A stretch of 11,593 nucleotides of DNA from Candidatus Aenigmatarchaeota archaeon (GTDB lineage: Archaea > Aenigmatarchaeota > Aenigmatarchaeia > CG10238-14), in assembly GCA_017610225.1 (NCBI GenBank), contig JAFCCM010000060.1:1-11593 (forward strand), in the 5' to 3' direction. Below the pieces are notes generated by a model, which saw only the letters and a list, made by a program, of their open reading frames with translations, had not been told where the DNA came from and did no database searches. Each line of letters starts with the position of its first letter. The first letter of the stretch is position 1. This document shows positions 5,342 through 11,593 of the stretch, in pieces. Made by a program: the position numbers and the translations under genes.

Positions 5342-6202
5342 TTATATAAACCTCCTTCCATCAAAGCCATCCTCTATTCTTTTCCAGTTTACTGCAATAG
5401 CTTCTGAAGTATGTATTGATTCTTCATGTCTACATTTTATGATCCAATCATGAACTCCTGGAATCTTATTTATACCAATAGATATATTACGAATTGCATC
5501 TTCAACAAACATAGGATTTTGTGCCGCAAGTTCAGCAATACCTTGTTCATCTTCTCTTTTTATAATAGGATATACTGTATTTACAGTTGCTAACTCAACT
5601 GCTTCAATAATATCCTCTAACCAAATATAGTGTGGTTCTCTTGTTTCTACCAAAACTTCAGCAAAGGATCTTTGATTGTGAGGAAATCCATTTTTTCCTT
5701 GACCATTTAAATGATTGCATAATTCACTTGAACATGGGCAATAGGAAGCATATTGAACTATAACTCCTTGATAGAAATCATAAATACTATGCATATTTAC
5801 ATTTTTGTATAACTGCCCTTCAAATTTACATTTATAATAGAGGGGAAATTCATTATCTGATTTAATTGATTTTTTTGTGATAGGAAATCTAAATTCAAAT
5901 TTCATAAAACTAGCAGTTCCCCCAACGTTTTTTCTAATATCTTCTAGAATTAATTTGATCAATTTGTGCTTTAGTGGAAGATCGAGATATGGTTTCAATG
6001 TTCTTATTAATCTAGACATTGAAATTCCTTTTGTATTTTTATCTAGGTTGGTTCTCATTGAAACATTAGCTATTAGCTGATGAAACCCACCATATTTAGA
6101 TTCTAATTTAAAAGGAACCTCAACGTTTTCAACCCCAACCTGATTGATTGGAATTTCAATACTTGGTTTATCTTTTTGAATATCTGGTAACTTTGTTATC
6201 AT
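5342..6202 (-). CDS. folE2: GTP cyclohydrolase type IB, FolE2 (286 aa)
   Basis: FolE2 converts GTP to 7,8-dihydroneopterin triphosphate, the entry step shared by folate synthesis and the preQ0/7-deazaguanine route. The family marks are clear: SMSR (61-64) in the N-terminal half, the metal/active-site Cys region YCPCSSEL (154-161; Cys155 and Cys157), HNQRS (175-179), DEQGIAELAAQNPMFVEDAI (218-237) and the late ESIH (261-264). These fit the T-fold FolE2 enzymes, which tolerate metals other than zinc, and not FolE (type IA). Length is within the family's usual range, with all motifs present, so it is probably active. ATG 6202 overlaps the previous stop (ATGA), with GGAGG 7 nt upstream. No queC, queD, queE, tgt-like or folate gene is visible in the window, so the pathway it serves is open. 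Confidence 0.93.
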   Translation of the reverse strand: MITKLPDIQKDKPSIEIPINQVGVENVEVPFKLESKYGGFHQLIANVSMRTNLDKNTKGISMSRLIRTLKPYLDLPLKHKLIKLILEDIRKNVGGTASFMKFEFRFPITKKSIKSDNEFPLYYKCKFEGQLYKNVNMHSIYDFYQGVIVQYASYCPCSSELCNHLNGQGKNGFPHNQRSFAEVLVETREPHYIWLEDIIEAVELATVNTVYPIIKREDEQGIAELAAQNPMFVEDAIRNISIGINKIPGVHDWIIKCRHEESIHTSEAIAVNWKRIEDGFDGRRFI

Positions 6203-6471
6203 ACAATATCCTCCGTTAATATTATTTTAAGAATAGATACTTTATAATCATGTTTCCATTTTATAAATTCATCTAAAATATCAAGAGGTTTAATATCATC
6301 TTCCATATCCTCTGAACAATGAAAATGAAAATATGGTTTTGTACCATGTATTATATTTTCATTAGTATCACGAACTATATTATTATTTTCATCTTGATAA
6401 AAATAGAAATCTGGTTTTTCATATGAACAAACAATTGGAGCTTTACATACTAGGCAGAAAAATTGTTTCAT
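6199..6471 (-). CDS. Small CxxCxxPI zinc-ribbon-like protein (90 aa)
   Basis: ATG 6471 has an ideal AAAGGAGGT 4 nt upstream, and the gene's TGA overlaps the folE2 start by 4 nt, so the two are coupled. The product starts with Cys6-x2-Cys9-x2-Pro-Ile and has Cys15; later HFHC (His49, His51, Cys52) offers further ligands. The C-terminal part (about 60-90) is a helix and strand with acidic and basic patches. The CxxCxxPI start and the later His/Cys pair match the layout of the 121-aa protein on the other side of folE2, although the rest is dissimilar. Likely a zinc-binding mini-protein; its partner or target is unknown. Confidence 0.7.
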   Translation of the reverse strand: MKQFFCLVCKAPIVCSYEKPDFYFYQDENNNIVRDTNENIIHGTKPYFHFHCSEDMEDDIKPLDILDEFIKWKHDYKVSILKIILTEDIV

Positions 6472-6483
6472 AATACCTCCTTT

Positions 6484-6657
6484 TTATAAATCTAAATCTT
6501 TAATGTTAAATATATGAATCTTTTCTTTTTTAACTTTTATTACTTTTTTGGGGTTTTTATTTGTTACTTCTTGAGTTATATACACAGAATTATAATAACC
6601 ATTATAATCATTATCACTATCATAATCTATATATGTTGACTCTGTTGATGAAATCAT
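6484..6657 (-). CDS. Small gene overlapping the end of the beta-subunit gene (57 aa)
   Basis: The ATG at 6657 overlaps the TGA of the RNA polymerase beta gene (ATGA), with GGAG 10 nt upstream, and the frame stays open for 57 codons to TAA at 6484. The next gene's ribosome site begins right after that stop, so the frame exactly fills the gap, which is strong support for a gene. The product has an acidic, Tyr/Asn/Asp-rich N-terminal half (residues 9-27, with six tyrosines in the protein's first 28 residues) and a Lys-rich basic half (NPKKVIKVKKEKIHIF, 35-50). No family recognised. Its coupling to beta suggests a polymerase-associated role, but nothing in the sequence proves this. Confidence 0.65.
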   Translation of the reverse strand: MISSTESTYIDYDSDNDYNGYYNSVYITQEVTNKNPKKVIKVKKEKIHIFNIKDLDL

Positions 6658-9653
6658 TTATGGTCCACTCCCAATACCGTTAGATATGAATTGAATAATT
6701 TAACTGATTCTGGAGTTATATCTATCTCTTTCTTTTCATCATCCAGATCAAATTCAATTAAAGTTCTAATATAACGATTTTTTAAATCAATACAATCTGA
6801 TTTTGTAGTAAAGAACTCAAATAGATTATTTGGAGCATCATGACCTACAATACATGCCATTTCCATTTCACCTATTCTTTGTCCTCCTTTATTTTTTCTC
6901 CCACCTAATGGTTGGAGAGTCCTTTTTGCATATGAACCAATACCTCGTGCAGCTATTTTTTCTTCTGCAATATGAACCATTCTAAAGAAATACATATATC
7001 CAACAGCGATTGGATTTATCAAAAATGTTTTTGATAATGGATCATACAATTCTTGTTTAAATAAACTTGCAGAGTATTCTAGAGCTTTTTCAAGGTCTTC
7101 AATTTTTACAGATTCAAAAGGAGGTTGAATTAGATATAAATCTTTAATAAATTCAACATCAATAATATTGGGTAATTGTTTTTCAAATTGTTTAGAATAC
7201 CAGTTATTTTCTGTGTTATCTATAATTTTTATAAAATCTAGCAAGTATTTTTTTAGTTGAGATTGGTCTATATTATTTTTTAACATTTCTGTCATTTTAA
7301 TTTGGATACCTTCTAATGCTATAGAAAGATGAAGCTCATATAGTTGACCTATATTCATTCTTGATATTATTCCCAGAGGATTTATACAGATATCTAAATG
7401 TCTTCCATCTTTTAATTTTGGCATTTTTGAGTGTTTTACAATTCTTGATACAACACCTTTGTTCCCATGACGATTGCCCAATTTATCCCCAACTTTAATT
7501 TTTCTAAAATGGACTCCTATCATTTCAACAGCTATACCATTTATCTTTTCTCTTTTATTTTTATATTTTCCAACAAATGAAAATAGATCTAAACTGTTTT
7601 CTTTAATAAATTTATCAGCTTCAACTTTTGGTAATTTATCTATTATTATTTTTTTAAGATAATTTTCATTTTCTTTCTGGGTTTGTATTCGTTCCTCAAT
7701 CCATTTTTTAAATTCTGGAATATCGGAATTCCATTCATTTGCATAAATATTAACCTCTGATATAATAAACTTTTTTTCTGCTTCTAACATAGTTGTTTCT
7801 CTAAGAACAGAATAGTAATCATCAGAATTTAAACTTTTAATTTTTGCATATGGTTCTCCAACTTGAACAATGTCATATTCATCCGGAAGTGGTTTATATT
7901 TATTTTCGTCTAAACTCAATAGAACTTTATTTGGGGGTATTTTAAATGAAAGATCTCTATAATGAACAGATGTTAGAATATCTTCATTAACCAAACGATC
8001 TGAAATAACAATACCATCCTCGTAATTATTTCCGTAATAAACCATAACACCAGTTAAGAGATTTTTACCAAAATTTATCTTTCCATTTTTACAAAAATTA
8101 CTTTCTGCTAACACCTCTCCTTTTTTAAATTTATCACCAGGTTTAACGTAGATATGCATAAAATCCATATGTTCAACATAGATTTTTCTATATGCTGTAT
8201 TAAATATTTTAATTTCTCCAGAAGTATATTGAACCATTAAATATTTTTTATCAATGAAGATAACTTCCCCATTCTCTTTTGCTATTTTGGTGAATTGTGT
8301 ATATTTACTAAATAACCCTTCACATCCAGATGAGATCATTGCTGTATCAAACTTTTTTAACATAATTGATTGTCTCATTTGTGAGGATGCCATCTGTAAT
8401 CTAGTTTGATCATCATGTTCTAAAAATGGAACCATAGTTACAGGGATTGATATTGGAGATTTATTTTGTTTATTTGTAAATTTTAAATTATCATCCAGAT
8501 CAACATTGGGAACCAGATTCTGTAATACTCCACAGTTATCTCTGTCTGGAGTATCTACTGGACATATTCTCCCAAACATTGTTGGACATATATCTCTTAG
8601 GTGGCTTGGGATATTTTCCCTTTTGAATCCACCAGGACCTAAAAGACTAATCCTTGATAATTTGGTTAATTCTTCAATAGGATTTATTGAAAAATCAAAC
8701 TGAACTATATCAGAAACATTACAGCCAGAAATTATTTGATTTGAATTAATATTAAATTTTGGTTGTCTAGAAGTTCTATTAGAAAAACATAGATCAAAAA
8801 TATTTTTTGATAATTTTGAATAAATTGCATATTCAAAACATCTAACTCTTTTATTTGTGAATAGAGTATCATCTATATACTGAATTTTTATTGCTTCGAT
8901 TAATTCTTCTATTATTGTTGGTTGAGTTAAAAATTTTGCTGTTAGAACATCAACTTTTGGAATTAATTCAAGAGCATATATAATATCTTGTCCTTTTGAT
9001 TTAGCACTATATCTTGAGTATATTTTTCCTAATTCAACTATAAAATCATCTTGTGTATAACCCTTTGATTCATTATAATATTCTTGTAAATCATTAAGTA
9101 ATAATTCATATAGATCTGTAGAATGTTCATCTATTTTTAAATTACCAAGGTTATATTTTTTTACCAATGTATCAGAGTCGTAATAAGAAAACATTAATAA
9201 TGCCAACGGAACCTTTTTTCCCAAAAAACTTACTTTAATATTTGGAACTATTTTATCTTTAAAAATCATTAGGGTTGCAACATTAGTTCTTAATTTAATT
9301 GATTCTCCCCTTGTTACAATTGGAATATCAAATAATTGAAACAGGGGGATTTTCTTTCGACCATTTATCATAATATAATTACCATCAATTAATTTTGGAA
9401 TGAACATACTAAGATCTATTTTTGCGCTTCCTTTTTGAAGTTGTATGGATAAAGTCTGTTTTATAGTTTTTGATAATTCTCCGGATGAAAACCTGGAATC
9501 TTTTAAACCTAATTCTATTATTTCAAAACCAAGTTCCTTTACTGGTTCCAGTATTTGTGTAACAGTATCTAATAATTTATTATAATCAGTTTGTCTTATA
9601 CCGAAAATACTATCATCTTCATTTATTTTATAGTTAGGATTTATAATGTTCAT
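6654..9653 (-). CDS. DNA-directed RNA polymerase beta subunit, phage type, complete (999 aa)
   Basis: This is the beta half of a multisubunit RNA polymerase. Recognisable bacterial-type regions run in order: the rifampicin-pocket/fork region ending SRISLLGPGG (333-342), then FGRICPVDTPDRDNCGVL (360-377), NNYEDGIVISDRLV (542-555, acidic pair Glu545-Asp546), GDKLGNRHGNKGVVS (722-736, with active-centre lysines Lys724 and Lys732), INPLGIISRMNIGQ (757-770), and the C-terminal GSYAKRTLQPLGG...GGQRIGEMEM (906-932) that contacts beta-prime. All catalytic residues I can align are kept, so it is probably active. At 999 aa it is shorter than bacterial beta (about 1,150-1,340), mainly in the N-terminal lobes. 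Unlike phage polymerases of the phiKZ/AR9 type, it is not split. Start ATG 9653 overlaps the beta-prime stop and has AAAGGAG upstream. Confidence 0.93.
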   Translation of the reverse strand: MNIINPNYKINEDDSIFGIRQTDYNKLLDTVTQILEPVKELGFEIIELGLKDSRFSSGELSKTIKQTLSIQLQKGSAKIDLSMFIPKLIDGNYIMINGRKKIPLFQLFDIPIVTRGESIKLRTNVATLMIFKDKIVPNIKVSFLGKKVPLALLMFSYYDSDTLVKKYNLGNLKIDEHSTDLYELLLNDLQEYYNESKGYTQDDFIVELGKIYSRYSAKSKGQDIIYALELIPKVDVLTAKFLTQPTIIEELIEAIKIQYIDDTLFTNKRVRCFEYAIYSKLSKNIFDLCFSNRTSRQPKFNINSNQIISGCNVSDIVQFDFSINPIEELTKLSRISLLGPGGFKRENIPSHLRDICPTMFGRICPVDTPDRDNCGVLQNLVPNVDLDDNLKFTNKQNKSPISIPVTMVPFLEHDDQTRLQMASSQMRQSIMLKKFDTAMISSGCEGLFSKYTQFTKIAKENGEVIFIDKKYLMVQYTSGEIKIFNTAYRKIYVEHMDFMHIYVKPGDKFKKGEVLAESNFCKNGKINFGKNLLTGVMVYYGNNYEDGIVISDRLVNEDILTSVHYRDLSFKIPPNKVLLSLDENKYKPLPDEYDIVQVGEPYAKIKSLNSDDYYSVLRETTMLEAEKKFIISEVNIYANEWNSDIPEFKKWIEERIQTQKENENYLKKIIIDKLPKVEADKFIKENSLDLFSFVGKYKNKREKINGIAVEMIGVHFRKIKVGDKLGNRHGNKGVVSRIVKHSKMPKLKDGRHLDICINPLGIISRMNIGQLYELHLSIALEGIQIKMTEMLKNNIDQSQLKKYLLDFIKIIDNTENNWYSKQFEKQLPNIIDVEFIKDLYLIQPPFESVKIEDLEKALEYSASLFKQELYDPLSKTFLINPIAVGYMYFFRMVHIAEEKIAARGIGSYAKRTLQPLGGRKNKGGQRIGEMEMACIVGHDAPNNLFEFFTTKSDCIDLKNRYIRTLIEFDLDDEKKEIDITPESVKLFNSYLTVLGVDHK

Positions 9654-11593
9654 TCAATTTTTTCTCCTTTTAGTATTTTATCCATTACTCCAGAATACAT
9701 ACCTTTGTATAATATCCCTTGTCTAATACTTCTCTTGGGATTTGAAAAAGCCATAGCAAGAATCCAAGATTCTTTATTAGGCACAGACTGAATTGAAAAG
9801 TATTCTGGTTCAATTGTTTCACGCTCTGGTAACAATCTCCATTTTTTATGACCAACCCACATAAGCTGAGCTACTACACATTCATAATGAACATGATAAA
9901 TACTTTTGTCATATACATGAAATAACTCGCTTACTATTTGTATGTAATTTTTACCAGTAAATTTATGTAATATACCTGTGATGACACTAAGATCTCCAAC
10001 TATATCTTGCTGTTTCATATTATTATCTTGTGCATCTTTTATAACTGCAGAACCAGATGTGTGAAATGTTCTAAGAACTAATTGTGTGGATCTTTCTCCG
10101 AGAGTTTGTGCAGCTATTATTCCAATAAATCTACTATTAATAGTTTTATGTAACTCTCCGTAACATTTATGACAAATATTTGGACTTTTACAAAGAATTG
10201 GACTTCTAATTAAAATTCTTTTTCCCATAAGAGCCATACAATTACTTTTAGTAATTAGAGTATGTGTTCCATCCTCTTTTTTCATCCACCGATTTACTAA
10301 CATATATGCTTTTCTTTTATTTTCAATATCTACTTCTAAATGATCAGTAGTTCCACAATCCTCTATAGTTCTGCTAAGTTGCAGATTTGTACATGTAAAT
10401 ATTAATTTTCTTGATAGATAACCACTTGTACCTGTATTTAAAGCAATATCTAAAAGCCCTTTCCTACATCCATATGTTGAATAGAAGAATTCTTCTTGAT
10501 CTAAACCATCAATTAAATTTCTCTTAATTGGGAAAGGTAATATTTCACCATCAAAATTTGAAATGAAACCTCGTGTTAAAATTAATTGTTTAACTTGATC
10601 CCAACTACCTCTCGCACCAGAATCAATCATATATGAATATTTAAAATGTTTTCTTAATTCTGTTGATAATTTTTTATCTGAAAGACTAATTAATTGATTT
10701 CTCACATCTCCAGAATATAAAGCATTTCTAAATTTTTCTGAATCTTCAAATCTACAATCATTTAATGACATAGTGCAACCAAATAAAGTAGCATACTTGA
10801 AACCAATCATTTTTATCTTATCAAGAACTTCAATAACTTCTTCGCTTTTATATTTATCTTTAACATCATTTAATATCACCATTAATACTTTCTTATTAAC
10901 CACTGTATTAATAACTGGATAATCTTCTGGTAAACATGAATTAAAAATCCTTTGAGCTTTACTTATTTTTTGATTTTTATAGTTGATGATTTCTTTAAGA
11001 TTATCAAAACTATTATTAGTTAAAGTATATATACCTAAAATTATATCTTGACTAGGAACTGTTGATAAATCTTCATTTGATGGGTTGTGTAGATTTTCTG
11101 TTATAAATATTTTGTCTTTTATTTCTTGTTTTGATATGTCGGTGATGGGAATATATATAGCCATTTGATCTCCGTCAAAATCAGCGTTAAATGGAGAACA
11201 TACTAAAGGATGTATTTTAATAACCATATCTAATGTCATTTTTATATTAAATCCTAACATACTAAGTCTATGAAGAGAAGGTTGTCTATTAAGAATACAA
11301 ACCTCTCCATCTATAACTTCTTCACAAACTCTGTACAATACATTTGATTTTAATTTAATACATTTATCAACGAAGTCAATAGCATTATTTAATAACTTAA
11401 ATTTTCCCATCTCAATTATTTTTTTGGAAATTTGTAATTTATATATTTCAAGAATCATAAAATAAGGTAGAGCACATTCATCTAACTTAAGGGTTGGGTC
11501 TGGAACAATAACAGCTCGACCAGACAAATCAATTCTTTTTCCAAGAACATTTCCTCTTATTAATCCTTCTTTTTTTGCCATTTTTTCTAATAT
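9650..11593 (-). CDS. DNA-directed RNA polymerase beta-prime subunit, 5' end off the window
   Basis: The frame is open through the right edge (codons I-L-E-K before an internal Met at 11581), and that Met falls where bacterial beta-prime has its K-G-K-x-G-R-F-R switch segment. So this is not the true start; the clamp and first zinc site must lie upstream or in a separate gene. Numbered from that Met: VLGKRIDLSGRAVI (12-25), ILNRQPSLHRLSM (96-108), catalytic NADFDGDQMA (132-141, three Mg-binding Asp), SGARGSWDQV (321-330), bridge-helix region STYGCRKGLLDIALNT (368-383), second zinc site Cys409 with Cys464, Cys470 and Cys473, trigger loop TQLVLRTFHTSGSA (499-512) and C-terminal AMAFSNP...GVMDKILKGEKI. 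The stretch between trigger loop and C-terminus is much shorter than in bacteria, so jaw and barrel parts seem absent. Very likely catalytic. Confidence 0.93.
   Translation of the reverse strand: MLEKMAKKEGLIRGNVLGKRIDLSGRAVIVPDPTLKLDECALPYFMILEIYKLQISKKIIEMGKFKLLNNAIDFVDKCIKLKSNVLYRVCEEVIDGEVCILNRQPSLHRLSMLGFNIKMTLDMVIKIHPLVCSPFNADFDGDQMAIYIPITDISKQEIKDKIFITENLHNPSNEDLSTVPSQDIILGIYTLTNNSFDNLKEIINYKNQKISKAQRIFNSCLPEDYPVINTVVNKKVLMVILNDVKDKYKSEEVIEVLDKIKMIGFKYATLFGCTMSLNDCRFEDSEKFRNALYSGDVRNQLISLSDKKLSTELRKHFKYSYMIDSGARGSWDQVKQLILTRGFISNFDGEILPFPIKRNLIDGLDQEEFFYSTYGCRKGLLDIALNTGTSGYLSRKLIFTCTNLQLSRTIEDCGTTDHLEVDIENKRKAYMLVNRWMKKEDGTHTLITKSNCMALMGKRILIRSPILCKSPNICHKCYGELHKTINSRFIGIIAAQTLGERSTQLVLRTFHTSGSAVIKDAQDNNMKQQDIVGDLSVITGILHKFTGKNYIQIVSELFHVYDKSIYHVHYECVVAQLMWVGHKKWRLLPERETIEPEYFSIQSVPNKESWILAMAFSNPKRSIRQGILYKGMYSGVMDKILKGEKIE

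Noticed and set aside
5877..6080. Plus-strand frames within folE2, the beta gene and the beta/beta-prime junction (also 7474-7662, 8506-8703, 9591-9791)
   Set aside because: Each is antisense to a conserved coding region with strong family motifs, and is explained as a by-product of that coding.
11470..11593. Met at 11581 as the true start of beta-prime, making it a naturally short or split subunit
   Set aside because: The frame stays open upstream to the window edge and there is no SD site in the few bases seen. The Met falls in the middle of a conserved switch segment, so truncation by the window is the simpler reading. A split gene cannot be excluded.
6654..11593. Bacterial chromosomal rpoB/rpoC operon
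   Set aside because: Reversed gene order, ATGA overlap, a beta subunit of only 999 aa, altered rifampicin pocket and surrounding small phage-like genes without ribosomal proteins all argue against it.

Overview
The window is AT-rich and every supported gene lies on the minus strand, so it is read here from right to left. It carries genes for the two large catalytic RNA polymerase subunits (beta-prime, then beta), a type IB GTP cyclohydrolase (FolE2), a methyltransferase, a probable virion protein and many small unknown proteins. Packing is very tight: ATGA stop/start overlaps, and Shine-Dalgarno (SD) sites buried in the last codons of the gene before. This points to a large tailed bacteriophage with its own multisubunit RNA polymerase. 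Strong GGAGG-type ribosome sites and low GC suggest a low-GC Gram-positive (Bacillota-like) host, but that is inference. The standard bacterial code fits: TAA and TGA act as stops and the reading frames are intact.

Right part (about 6.5-11.6 kb): the beta-prime gene enters from beyond the right edge (5' end not seen) and carries the catalytic NADFDGDQMA motif, bridge helix, second zinc site and trigger loop. It overlaps by 4 nt the complete 999-residue beta gene. The beta gene overlaps by 4 nt a 57-codon gene that is easily missed, followed by a small CxxC protein.

Middle part (about 3.8-6.5 kb): folE2 is flanked by two small proteins sharing a CxxCxxPI start and a later His/Cys pair. After them come a 126-aa protein with a probable TTG start and a 263-aa protein with an acidic, probably disordered N-terminus. 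This run ends at an intergenic hairpin (3741-3773) that also contains an extended -10-like sequence and a possible 11-codon leader ORF.

Left part (1-3.7 kb): a 243-aa protein with weak resemblance to a DNA polymerase palm, a 75-aa protein, a class I methyltransferase, a 109-aa protein whose C-terminus holds an 18-bp duplication, a DUF932-like protein and a Cys-rich 82-aa protein. A rho-independent terminator (about 628-661) closes this run. Beyond it a new gene with an ideal SD begins, probably a tail or baseplate component, and runs off the left edge.

Together the genes suggest a transcription and nucleotide-metabolism block ending at the edge of a structural block. FolE2 could feed 7-deazaguanine DNA modification or a folate pathway, but no other gene of either pathway is visible here. 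There is no gene-free stretch longer than about 75 bases, and I saw no tRNA, CRISPR array, insertion sequence or plus-strand gene.
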